Positions 44,388-53,260 of a DNA stretch of 64,000 bases are shown here, piece by piece. A program made the translations under genes and the position numbers. Position 1 is the stretch's first letter; the number at the start of each line of letters is the position of its first letter. The DNA comes from Sphingobacterium cellulitidis. Lineage in GTDB: Bacteria; Bacteroidota; Bacteroidia; Sphingobacteriales; Sphingobacteriaceae. The notes beneath the pieces were generated by a model that saw nothing but the letters and a program-made list of their open reading frames with translations, was not told the DNA's origin and did no database searches. The stretch is taken from positions 310,001 to 374,000 of the forward strand of contig NOUX01000001.1 of NCBI GenBank assembly GCA_002245855.1, in the 5' to 3' direction.

Positions 44388-44569
44388 ACGTTGGTTTTGT
44401 TATATATTTTGTTTTTAATCAATATTTCTAACGAATGGTCCAGCAAAATGTTTTGGACGTGTTCAAGATACAAATTCTCATTGAATCTTTTCACCGACAA
44501 AACTAATTCATTTACCGAAAAAATGAAGAGTCAAGCCTATTTTCCATTAATTAATTTGTATTATCGTAG

Positions 44570-44577
44570 TAGTTTTG
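44570..44577 (+). promoter_or_regulatory. -7 element of the LiaF-like gene
   Basis: TAGTTTTG, 21 bases before the ATG at 44599. Confidence 0.5.
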
Positions 44578-44598
44578 GTTCAACAAAGCTAACAAACA

Positions 44599-45516
44599 AT
44601 GAACAATAAAATTGCAACAGGTATATGGTTGGTATTTGCAGGATTAGTTTTTCTGCTACACAACATGAAAGTTATAGATTTCAACTTCTACGGCATTATT
44701 AACTTATGGCCCTTAATATTGGTGTCCATAGGTATAAGTCTCTTGCTTCAAGGAAGAACATATTCGAAATATATTGTCATCGCTTCCAATATTATCCTAT
44801 GTGGAATTATTTTCTACAAAGGAATTACCAGCAAGGATACTTTTTATGACCGTCTTGGAAACATCGAAGTGAATACCGGTGATGATATTGAAGGTCCATT
44901 TACGCAAGTTGTTTCACAGAACTTAAGTGAAGGTACCGAAACTGCAAAGTTGACCATCAATGGTGGAGCTGCAAAATACAATTTCAGCGCTGGGAAAGAT
45001 TCAAGCTTGATCTTGGATGCCAAAACTGCGCAGGCAACTGCTTCCTTAAACTTACAAAGCAAGGGAGAAAAGAATGTCAGCATGGAGTTGACCAGCAAGA
45101 TGAAAAACAACAAATACAACAACAGCTTGATCGAAGTTGCCTTGAACACAAAACCGCTATGGGATTTAGAGTTCAATGTTGGTGCTGCTGCCATCACTGG
45201 TGATTTTAAGCAAATGCGGATTGGAAAACTAGAAGTAAATTCAGGCGCTAGTTCCTTGAATTTATATCTTCCAAAGCCTTCTGATGGTGTTTGTGACATT
45301 GAGGTAAACACCGCAGCATCAAAAGTAATATTGTACTTACCTAAAGGAGCTGCTTGTCAAGTAGAAACTGACGCTTTATTCTCCAACAATAAATACGAGG
45401 ATGTAGATGTTGTGATAGACGATGTCCGCAAGAGCAAGAATTTTGATCAAGAAACTAATAAGTATGATATCAAAGTTGCGGGTGCTGCAAATTCATTATC
45501 GATATTACGATACTAA
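44599..45516 (+). CDS. LiaF/DUF5668-like membrane protein
   Basis: 305 residues. The N-terminal 75 hold two or three transmembrane helices (IATGIWLVFAGLVFLLHNM, IINLWPLILVSIGISLLLQ, SKYIVIASNIILCGIIFYKG), as in the LiaI/LiaF toast-rack family. From about 110 a beta-helical DUF4097-like domain follows, rich in short repeated strands (LNVGAAAITGDFKQM type). Proteins of this kind sense or buffer envelope stress, but no partner kinase is next to it. Function is inferred only in general terms. Confidence 0.8.
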   Translation: MNNKIATGIWLVFAGLVFLLHNMKVIDFNFYGIINLWPLILVSIGISLLLQGRTYSKYIVIASNIILCGIIFYKGITSKDTFYDRLGNIEVNTGDDIEGPFTQVVSQNLSEGTETAKLTINGGAAKYNFSAGKDSSLILDAKTAQATASLNLQSKGEKNVSMELTSKMKNNKYNNSLIEVALNTKPLWDLEFNVGAAAITGDFKQMRIGKLEVNSGASSLNLYLPKPSDGVCDIEVNTAASKVILYLPKGAACQVETDALFSNNKYEDVDVVIDDVRKSKNFDQETNKYDIKVAGAANSLSILRY

Positions 45517-45530
45517 ATCTGAAAATTAGC

Positions 45531-45538
45531 TAACTTTG
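45531..45538 (+). promoter_or_regulatory. -7 element of ispG
   Basis: TAACTTTG, ending only 7 bases before the ispG ATG. Confidence 0.5.
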
Positions 45539-45545
45539 CCTTGAT

Positions 45546-47555
45546 ATGGAAAGTAAGCATCTGACAACATTAGCTGGGGGATATTGCAACAGCAAGACGG
45601 AATATTCACGATTCTTTACCCGTGAGGTACAGATTGGGGATATCCCAATGGGCGGGAATAATCCGATTCGGATCCAGAGTATGACCACGGTTGACACCAT
45701 GGATACCATGGGTTCGGTGGAGCAAACTATCAAGATGGTGGATGCAGGCTGTGAATATGTACGCATTACCGCACCTAGCATCAAGGAAGCTGAAAACCTA
45801 GCGAATATTAAAAAAGAACTTCGGGCAAGGGGTTATACTGTACCCTTGGTTGCTGATATCCATTTTACCCCTAATGCTGCTGAGGTAGCCGCGAGAATCG
45901 TCGAAAAAGTGCGGGTAAATCCAGGAAATTACGCTGATAAAAAGAAATTTGATCAAATCGATTATACAGATTCAGAATATCAAGGAGAGTTGAATCGGAT
46001 TTACAAGAAATTCGCTCCATTGGTAAACATCTGTAAGGAATATGGCACAGCCATGCGGATTGGTACGAACCATGGTTCACTTTCCGACCGGATTATGAGC
46101 CGTTATGGTGATACACCAGAAGGAATGGTTGAATCCGCATTGGAATTTATCCGGATCTGCGAAGATTTAAATTATTATAACCTTTGTGTTTCCATGAAAT
46201 CCTCCAACCCGATGGTGATGGTGCAAGCTTATCGCCTATTGGTGGAGAAAATGGTTGCTGAAAACATGAACTACCCCTTACACCTTGGTGTGACTGAAGC
46301 TGGTGATGGTGAAGATGGTCGTATTAAATCAGCGGTAGGAATTGGGACCTTGTTGGAAGATGGCTTAGGCGATACCGTTCGGGTTTCACTAACGGAAGAA
46401 CCGGAAAAAGAGGCTCCCGTTGCAATTGCCTTGGTAAACAGATACAGTAAAAGAGTTAAGGAATTAGAACAATCCAAGGAAAGAGAAATAATCAAGATTG
46501 CTCCTTCGCAAGAAACAAAACCCTATACCTCGCAGGAAGTAAATGCATTTATTGGTGGATCATTAGTTCCAAGAATCATTGTTGACCTGTCGGCTAAAAA
46601 TCTAAAAGATCCTTTTATACTTTCTGATGTAGGTTATAAATACGATGCGATCCTAGACAAATATCATATGGGGGATCAATCTGTTGATTTTGTTTATTTA
46701 GGGGATTTCTTGCCATCCTTTACGATGCCGGGTAATTTAAAACAATTGTATAATTACAAAACCTGGAAAGGTTTAGAAAATAAAACCAATATCCATCCCA
46801 TTTATAGCATTGAAGAATTCAATACTGCTGAATTGAAAGATTCAGCCATGAATTTGATCTATGTGAGCAATGATCAATTGGAGTCGGAAGAATTTGCGAA
46901 TCTGCAAGTTGATAAAACGACAGTTTTTATTTTAGAGACTGATCATTTACATGGAATGGCGGATCAAAGGCAGTTTTTTGCTAACCTGCAGGAGATTGGC
47001 ATTGATTGTCCGGTCATATTAAAAAGGAGTTATCCTGCCTCTGATTTTTCAGGTCCTGTTGGTGACATCATGGATCCGGAGGAACCAATTTCGAAGATTC
47101 AATTATATGCGGCGACTGATTTCGGAGCCTTATTGATTGATGGATTAGGATCAGGAATTTGGTTGGATTCAATAGCTACTCCGACGGATAAGATTGCTTC
47201 GATATCCTTTGGTATTCTTCAAGCGACAAGATCCAGGATTTCAAAAACAGAATATATTTCCTGTCCAAGTTGTGGAAGAACTTTATTTGACCTTCAGGAA
47301 ACGACTCAAATGATCCGTAGCCGGACAAATCATTTAAAAGGGTTGAAAATCGGTATTATGGGTTGTATCGTCAATGGCCCTGGGGAGATGGCGGATGCTG
47401 ATTATGGATATGTTGGAGCAGGCCCCGATAAAATTACTCTATACCGTGGTAAAGAAGTGGTAAAAAGGAACGTTTCATCAGCCAAGGCTTTGGATGAGTT
47501 GATTGACATCATTAAATCCGATGGCCTTTGGGTAGAAGAGGAAGCTGGAATATAA
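45546..47555 (+). CDS. ispG: 4-hydroxy-3-methylbut-2-enyl diphosphate synthase, long form
   Basis: 669 residues against about 370 in E. coli. The TIM barrel occupies the first 280 residues (MGGNNPIRIQSMTTVDTMDT, VPLVADIHFTPNAA, VRVNPGNYADKK). A central inserted domain of about 270 residues follows. The C-terminal iron-sulphur domain has CPSCGRTLFDL and MGCIVNGPGEMADADYGYVG. It reduces MEcPP to HMBPP in the non-mevalonate isoprenoid pathway. The long three-domain form is known from Bacteroidota, Chlamydia and plants. Confidence 0.97.
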   Translation: MESKHLTTLAGGYCNSKTEYSRFFTREVQIGDIPMGGNNPIRIQSMTTVDTMDTMGSVEQTIKMVDAGCEYVRITAPSIKEAENLANIKKELRARGYTVPLVADIHFTPNAAEVAARIVEKVRVNPGNYADKKKFDQIDYTDSEYQGELNRIYKKFAPLVNICKEYGTAMRIGTNHGSLSDRIMSRYGDTPEGMVESALEFIRICEDLNYYNLCVSMKSSNPMVMVQAYRLLVEKMVAENMNYPLHLGVTEAGDGEDGRIKSAVGIGTLLEDGLGDTVRVSLTEEPEKEAPVAIALVNRYSKRVKELEQSKEREIIKIAPSQETKPYTSQEVNAFIGGSLVPRIIVDLSAKNLKDPFILSDVGYKYDAILDKYHMGDQSVDFVYLGDFLPSFTMPGNLKQLYNYKTWKGLENKTNIHPIYSIEEFNTAELKDSAMNLIYVSNDQLESEEFANLQVDKTTVFILETDHLHGMADQRQFFANLQEIGIDCPVILKRSYPASDFSGPVGDIMDPEEPISKIQLYAATDFGALLIDGLGSGIWLDSIATPTDKIASISFGILQATRSRISKTEYISCPSCGRTLFDLQETTQMIRSRTNHLKGLKIGIMGCIVNGPGEMADADYGYVGAGPDKITLYRGKEVVKRNVSSAKALDELIDIIKSDGLWVEEEAGI

Positions 47556-47616
47556 ATAAAATATAAAGAGCAAAAGCTCTAAAGGAATCCCTCAAACAAT
47601 GAAGATTCCATAAAAT

Positions 47617-47652
47617 AACAAGGGCGATGTTTTTACAAACATCGCCCTTGTT
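47617..47652. terminator. Bidirectional terminator
   Basis: 16-bp perfect stem (47617-47632 with 47637-47652), loop TTAC, between convergent ispG and the META-domain gene. Confidence 0.9.
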
Positions 47653-47671
47653 TATCTAGATAATTGTTGTC

Positions 47672-48457
47672 TTATTTTACTTTTTTGAAGCGCATGGTTG
47701 CGATATCACCTACGATCAATGTTAAGGTGTTATCATTTACACTTTGAACATTCACTTTTTGCAAAGACTGAATGAATAAAGGCTCGCCTTCACCTGGACA
47801 TGCCATTCTTGTAGTAGCTAATGGACCGAATTTAATATTCTTACCATTCACTGTTACAGAAGAATTGAAGGTATTACAACCTGCATTTCCAGAAACTTTA
47901 GTAGAACCGGCATCAAAAATTAGGGTCGGTTTTTTATCAGGGTACAATTCATTGAAAGGTTTCGATGCATTTGCGATATAATCTAATTCCCAAGTTCCTT
48001 CCAGACTCACTTCGGCATCCACTTTTTGGAATTTCGCCAATGGCATTCTACGACCAACGTTTAGCGATAAGATTCCATCTGCTAACGAATAGTTATTTGT
48101 TGTTTTGAATACTTCAGCTAATAATTTATCTGTTTCCATATCTTCACAAGCCATCATTGTTGACATTCCTGGTTTGAAAGATATCTGATTTGTACCTGCA
48201 ATAACATATTCACCGCCCATGGTATTACAACCACCAGAAGCCGAATAGCGAGATTCTTCCGCCATAAAAACTAAGAATGGTTCTTTACCATTTAATTTCT
48301 CAGGGACTTTTTTACCATTTAATTCAATTAAACGCCACTTGTTTCCAGTGATTTCAGCGAAGTCAGGATTTTGGTTCCCAGTTGTTTTCTTTGCTCCTGC
48401 ACATCCTGCAAATAAAATTGTGATTACTGCTAATACACTAAAAATAGATTTTTTCAT
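47672..48457 (-). CDS. Lipoprotein with two META (HslJ-like) domains
   Basis: 261 residues from the ATG at 48457. Lipobox in VLAVITILFAGC. Two tandem META domains follow, each with the SGGCNTMGG- or GNAGCNTFNS-type cysteine motif and a later MMAC or RMAC motif; the pairs could form disulphides. META-domain lipoproteins are linked to stress such as novobiocin resistance (HslJ) but have no proven biochemical role. The two domains differ enough to suggest an old duplication. Stands alone. Confidence 0.87.
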   Translation of the reverse strand: MKKSIFSVLAVITILFAGCAGAKKTTGNQNPDFAEITGNKWRLIELNGKKVPEKLNGKEPFLVFMAEESRYSASGGCNTMGGEYVIAGTNQISFKPGMSTMMACEDMETDKLLAEVFKTTNNYSLADGILSLNVGRRMPLAKFQKVDAEVSLEGTWELDYIANASKPFNELYPDKKPTLIFDAGSTKVSGNAGCNTFNSSVTVNGKNIKFGPLATTRMACPGEGEPLFIQSLQKVNVQSVNDNTLTLIVGDIATMRFKKVK

Positions 48458-48774
48458 AGATAACATTGTTTAAACTACTATATAAATACCCAAAATATTT
48501 CAAAAGGTTTAAAATATTTTTAAAATTCCTTAAAATCCATATCAATAATTGGTGATTTCAGGAAAATACAGAATGATAATTCAACAGATTGTCCATTGTA
48601 CCATCATATATTTTATGAGATAATGCAAATACCATGCGAGGATTCCAGGGAAGTGGGAAAAAACAATATTTTAAAAAATTGCACTGATAGCTGTTCAAAA
48701 TGATATTAGTTATGGCTTATTTAATGGTATTTCCTTATGTTTGTAGCTAATTAAGAATTAATCTAAAAAGAAGA
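48458..48774. other. AT-rich gap before nuoH
   Basis: About 317 AT-rich bases with no coding frame. It carries the probable nuoH promoter (-7 TATGTTTG at 48736-48743). No trace of nuoG or other complex I sequence can be seen. Confidence 0.6.
48736..48743 (+). promoter_or_regulatory. -7 element of the nuoH-N unit
   Basis: TATGTTTG fits TAnnTTTG, 31 bases before the TTG start of nuoH. Confidence 0.55.
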
Positions 48775-49848
48775 TTGGACAGCTTAATCTTGAATATCCT
48801 AACACCTGTAGCAATATTTTTGTTTATTGCCTTGTTTACGCTTTTTGCAGTCTATGCTGAGCGTAAGATAGCAGGTTTCGTACAGGATCGTCTTGGTCCG
48901 ATGGAAACAGGAAAATTCGGGTTATTACAAACCATCGCAGATATCCTTAAATTACTTCAGAAAGAATTTATTTCTCCAGCAGCATCGGATAAGATATTAT
49001 TTGCTGTCGCTCCGATTATTATTTTCGTTGCAGTATTTATTGGCTATAGTGTAGTGCCTTGGGGTCCTGATCTATTACCGTCCAATACTCATACCGGATT
49101 ATTTTTTATTATGGCCGTGGTTTCCATCGATGCGATCGGGATATTAATGGCAGGTTGGGGTTCCAACAATAAATATTCATTATTGGGTTCTATTCGAGCC
49201 ATCGCGCAGATGATCTCCTATGAATTACCGGTAGGATTATCGCTGATCGCAGCCGTGATGATCACACAAACGTTGAATCTTAATGAGATTGCCCTCAATC
49301 AAGGGATTTGGGCAGATCAAGATATATACTTTTTAGGTTTCTGGAAGGTCAATGACATTGGGGGGATTTTATCTTGGAATATTTTCCAGGCTCCACACCT
49401 ATTGATCAGTTATGCCATATTTTTCATTGCCTCCTTGGCGGAGTGTAATAGGGCACCATTTGATATTCCAGAGGCTGAGAGTGAGCTTATTGGCGGTTTT
49501 CATACAGAATATGGGGGCATTCGATTTGCCTTTTTATTTCTTGCGGAGTATGCCATGATGTTTTTGGTAGCCATGTTAGGCGTGGTTATCTTTTTAGGAG
49601 GCTGGAATACCATTTTACCAAATATTGGTGCCGTTCGATTGGCAGATTGGACAACAGGACCATTTTGGGGCGTATTCTGGACTTTGATAAAATCATTGTT
49701 CATTGTTGCCGTTCAGATTTGGATACGTTGGACCCTTCCACGGTTCCGGGCTGATCAGCTGATGACTTTATGTTGGAAAATATTGATTCCATTAGCTTTC
49801 GTATGCATGGCAATATCGGGGCTATGGCGAATTTTAATCATGATATAA
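48775..49848 (+). CDS. nuoH: NADH-quinone oxidoreductase subunit H
   Basis: 357 residues with eight transmembrane helices. Conserved motifs: YAERKIAGFVQDRLGPMETG, AQMISYELPVG, AECNRAPFDIPEAESELIGG and RWTLPRFRADQLM. It forms the quinone-binding junction between the two arms of complex I. Translation appears to start at a TTG (LDSLILNI), with a weak AGAAG upstream. First gene of the unit here, unlike the usual position in the middle of nuoA-N. Confidence 0.95.
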   Translation: MDSLILNILTPVAIFLFIALFTLFAVYAERKIAGFVQDRLGPMETGKFGLLQTIADILKLLQKEFISPAASDKILFAVAPIIIFVAVFIGYSVVPWGPDLLPSNTHTGLFFIMAVVSIDAIGILMAGWGSNNKYSLLGSIRAIAQMISYELPVGLSLIAAVMITQTLNLNEIALNQGIWADQDIYFLGFWKVNDIGGILSWNIFQAPHLLISYAIFFIASLAECNRAPFDIPEAESELIGGFHTEYGGIRFAFLFLAEYAMMFLVAMLGVVIFLGGWNTILPNIGAVRLADWTTGPFWGVFWTLIKSLFIVAVQIWIRWTLPRFRADQLMTLCWKILIPLAFVCMAISGLWRILIMI

Positions 49849-50412
49849 TTGATCTTAAAAACGACCATACAAGGAGTGGCAACGGCCTTAAAAGGACTTA
49901 CTTTAACAGTGAAGCACCTTTTTAGTGCCCGAAAGGCTCGTCAATCGCTGGACATCAAAAAAGATCATTATTTTGATGAGCAGTCGGGAGTGACGACGGT
50001 TCAATATCCAAAAGTAACCATGCCAATTCCTGAGGTTGCTCGGTATCAATTGGATGTAGTAATAGACGATTGTATAGTTTGTGATCTATGTGCCAAGGCA
50101 TGTCCAGTGGATTGTATCACTATAGAAGCCATTAAATCCCCTGAAGCGATAGGAAAAACTTCAGACGGATCGGTAAAGAGATTATATGCTGAGGAGTTTG
50201 ATATCGACATGGCAAAATGTATGTACTGTGGATTATGTACGGTTGTATGTCCGACGGAGTGTATTACCATGACCGATAAATACGATGTAGTTACCAGCAA
50301 TCTTGCGGATTTGACCTATTCATTCGCAGAGATGTCGGATGCTGAGATCAAAAAACGTAAGGAAGAGTGGACGAAGTTTCAAGCTGAGAAGGAGGCAGCA
50401 AAGAATAAATAA
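49849..50412 (+). CDS. nuoI: NADH-quinone oxidoreductase subunit I
   Basis: 187 residues. Two 4Fe-4S motifs, CIVCDLCAKACPVDC and CMYCGLCTVVCPTEC, define the ferredoxin-like NuoI that carries electrons to the quinone site. The TTG at 49849 directly follows the nuoH stop; a GTG at 49876 is an alternative start. The C-terminal tail is lysine/glutamate-rich (KKRKEEWTKFQAEKEA). It overlaps nuoJ by one base. Confidence 0.94.
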   Translation: MILKTTIQGVATALKGLTLTVKHLFSARKARQSLDIKKDHYFDEQSGVTTVQYPKVTMPIPEVARYQLDVVIDDCIVCDLCAKACPVDCITIEAIKSPEAIGKTSDGSVKRLYAEEFDIDMAKCMYCGLCTVVCPTECITMTDKYDVVTSNLADLTYSFAEMSDAEIKKRKEEWTKFQAEKEAAKNK

Positions 50413-50954
50413 TGGAGTTAGCCATTTTTTACGCCTTTGCAGCATTGACCTTGGGCTCCGCCTTATTGGTGGTTAGCTTAAAAAACACAGCTAGAGCCTT
50501 ATTCTTATTCTTCGTTGTTCTATTTGGAATGGCAGGACTATTTATTTTTGCTTTAGCGGATTTTGTTGCCATTACCCAAATTATGGTATATGTTGGTGGG
50601 GTATTGATCTTAATGATTTTTGCTTTTATGCTGTCCAACAAGGAGCTTTTGGCCGATTTGCAAAACACATCGAGTAAATTCCTTTCCCTACCTAATTGGC
50701 AAACCTTAATTCTCTGTTTGGGATTCTTAGGCGTTATGATCTATGGAATTATCGAATGGCAGGAGAATACGCCAAAATGGATTACGGAAAATATCAGAAG
50801 TGGAAACATTTTGAAATCCACTGACAATAATATCAATCAATTGGGTTTAAAGTTTATGACCCAATATATTCTACCGTTTGAGGTAATTTCCATTTTTCTA
50901 TTAGCGGCTTTGATTGGGGCGGCTCATCTTTCCAGAAAGGAGGATCCGAAGTGA
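50412..50954 (+). CDS. nuoJ: NADH-quinone oxidoreductase subunit J
   Basis: 180 residues with five transmembrane helices. The conserved third helix region reads TQIMVYVGGVLILMIFAFML. It lies in the membrane arm of complex I near the quinone channel. It overlaps nuoI by one base and nuoK by four, indicating translational coupling. Confidence 0.93.
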   Translation: MELAIFYAFAALTLGSALLVVSLKNTARALFLFFVVLFGMAGLFIFALADFVAITQIMVYVGGVLILMIFAFMLSNKELLADLQNTSSKFLSLPNWQTLILCLGFLGVMIYGIIEWQENTPKWITENIRSGNILKSTDNNINQLGLKFMTQYILPFEVISIFLLAALIGAAHLSRKEDPK

Positions 50955-51256
50955 TTACCTTGACCCATTTTCTAGTAGTATCGGCTTGTTTATTTTGCAT
51001 CGGACTGTACGCTATTGTTGCCAAGAGAAATGCGATCATGATTTTGGTGGGAATAGAATTTATTATCAATGCAGCGATTCTGAATTTAGTAGCATTCAGC
51101 AGGTATGATAAAATCAACTATAGCGGACAAGTTTTTGCATTATTTGCCATTGTATTAGCTGCCGCATCCGTTGCCGTAGGTTTAGCCATCATCCTAAATC
51201 TATATAGAAAATATAAGAGTATTAACCCTGATAATATTACAGACTTAAGAGACTGA
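50951..51256 (+). CDS. nuoK: NADH-quinone oxidoreductase subunit K
   Basis: 101 residues with three transmembrane helices. The conserved acidic helix is LVGIEFIINAAILNLVAF, and AASVAVGLAIIL forms the third helix. Proton-channel subunit of complex I. Starts with GTG at 50951, overlapping nuoJ by four bases; its stop shares a base with the nuoL start. Confidence 0.95.
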   Translation: MITLTHFLVVSACLFCIGLYAIVAKRNAIMILVGIEFIINAAILNLVAFSRYDKINYSGQVFALFAIVLAAASVAVGLAIILNLYRKYKSINPDNITDLRD

Positions 51257-53259
51257 TGGGCGATTTATTAAACATATCACCTATCCTGGGAAGTATTATC
51301 GTCGTAGTACTTCCATTGCTTGCGTTTTTGGCTCAGGCTATTTTGGGTAAGCGGGATCAGTCTGGAAATATTGCCTTAGCTTCCATAATCCTAAGCAGCC
51401 TATTTTCGGTCGCTTTTGTATTTTTGGAAATCTGGCGTTCAGAGCCTATCTCATCGAATTATTCCTGGTTCACGATAGGAACCCATAATTTTACCATAGG
51501 TATTTTATTAAATAACCTGACGGTTCTTATGCAATTGATCGTATGTGTGATTGCATTACCTGTTCATATCTATTCGCGGTCATACATGAAAGGAGACCCG
51601 GGCATCCATCGTTATTGGATGTATTTAAGTCTCTTTTGTTTTGCGATGTTGGGATTAACCATTTCCAACAACCTCTTTATGATGTATATCTTTTGGGAGT
51701 TGGTTGGTTTTGCATCCTATCTCTTGATTGGATTTTGGTTTACACGAGAATCTGCTGTACAAGCAAACAAGAAAGCTTTTATCATTAACCGGATTGGAGA
51801 CCTAGGATTTCTATTAGGAATTGCTTCGGTATATAGCTTTTATGGCAGCTTAAACTTGGTTGAGCTATTTGGCAAAGAAGGATTATTCTATCAGACTACA
51901 GACCTTCCATCTGGCTGGATGACCTTTACAGGTTTATGTTTCTTTGTTGGTGCGATGGCTAAATCGGCACAATTCCCATTGCATGTCTGGTTACCTGATG
52001 CGATGGAAGGTCCGACTTCAGTTTCCTCCTTGATTCATGCTGCAACGATGGTTGCTGCCGGGGTATTTTTGTTATGTACCGTATTCCCACTATTCAATGA
52101 AACAGCATTATTGGTAATTGCTATCATTGGAACAATCACCGCATTTATTGCTGCTTATTTTGCCTTGGGGCAACGTGATATTAAAAGGATTTTGGCCTTT
52201 TCCACGATTTCTCAATTAGGGTTTATGGTAGTTGCTGTGGGTGTAGGTGCTTGGGATGCTGCCATGTTTCACCTTGCGACACATGCCTTTTTCAAATGTT
52301 TACTATTCTTGGCGGCAGGAGCTGTCATTCATGAAATGCTGCATTTAAAAGAGTCCCATAATTTAGACTTCGACCCTCAGGATATCAACAATATGGGTGG
52401 ATTGAGAAAATGGATGCCTAAGACCTTTATCTTGATGTTAATCGCATCATTGGCATTGGCAGGATTTCCATTGACTTCTGGATTTTTATCGAAAGATGCA
52501 ATCTTGATTTCTGCCTTTGAATGGGCTGCGCATCATGGCGGAGTATATTTTATTATTCCAATTACTTTAACCATAGTAAGTATTCTAACTGCATTTTATA
52601 TTGGTCGATTGATATTCAAGGTTTTCTTTGGAGAGTTTAAACTTAAATTGGAAAAACCGCATCTGCATGAAGCCGGTTCAACGATGATAGGCCCTATGAT
52701 CTTTTTAGGGATTTGCTGTTTATTCATCGTGTTTTCATGGAATCCATTGGCTTACCATCACTCCCTTATATTAGCTGGTTTTAATGTGCAATATCCGTTT
52801 TCGGAGATGCATTCCTTACACTTGATTTTACCGGTGGTATTAACATTAGGATCGGCGATTTCTTGGGTAATCGGATGGAACTGGTATGTGAAGAACAAAT
52901 ACCCATTGAATCCGAACAATAGCTGGATAGAATTATCCTTAAATCAAGGTTATTTGAATGAAGGATATCAAAAAATGTTCGTGAATAGCACGTTGAGCTT
53001 GAGTAATGGCTTGTATTGGATTGATCGAAATATTGTAGATGGATTTGTGAATCTCTTAGCAGGGCTAACCAGAGGATTGGCAAATTTCAGTGCTTGGATA
53101 GATAAGAACCTGGTTGATGGTTTAGTGAATAGTATTGCTGGCACAGCGTATTACATTGGACATTTATTAAGATGGGTACAAAACGGAAGGCTACAGAACT
53201 ATTTGGGTTTCGCCTTTACGGTATTATTAATTGGAATAATTTATTTGATATTAAAATAA
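51256..53259 (+). CDS. nuoL: NADH-quinone oxidoreductase subunit L
   Basis: 667 residues, antiporter-like, with about 16 transmembrane helices and the long lateral helix at the C-terminus. Motifs: MYIFWELVGFASYLLIGFW with the channel glutamate, AKSAQFPLHVWLPDAMEGPT and HAATMVAAGVFLL. It forms the far end of the complex I membrane arm. Full length. Confidence 0.96.
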   Translation: MGDLLNISPILGSIIVVVLPLLAFLAQAILGKRDQSGNIALASIILSSLFSVAFVFLEIWRSEPISSNYSWFTIGTHNFTIGILLNNLTVLMQLIVCVIALPVHIYSRSYMKGDPGIHRYWMYLSLFCFAMLGLTISNNLFMMYIFWELVGFASYLLIGFWFTRESAVQANKKAFIINRIGDLGFLLGIASVYSFYGSLNLVELFGKEGLFYQTTDLPSGWMTFTGLCFFVGAMAKSAQFPLHVWLPDAMEGPTSVSSLIHAATMVAAGVFLLCTVFPLFNETALLVIAIIGTITAFIAAYFALGQRDIKRILAFSTISQLGFMVVAVGVGAWDAAMFHLATHAFFKCLLFLAAGAVIHEMLHLKESHNLDFDPQDINNMGGLRKWMPKTFILMLIASLALAGFPLTSGFLSKDAILISAFEWAAHHGGVYFIIPITLTIVSILTAFYIGRLIFKVFFGEFKLKLEKPHLHEAGSTMIGPMIFLGICCLFIVFSWNPLAYHHSLILAGFNVQYPFSEMHSLHLILPVVLTLGSAISWVIGWNWYVKNKYPLNPNNSWIELSLNQGYLNEGYQKMFVNSTLSLSNGLYWIDRNIVDGFVNLLAGLTRGLANFSAWIDKNLVDGLVNSIAGTAYYIGHLLRWVQNGRLQNYLGFAFTVLLIGIIYLILK

Positions 53260-53260
53260 G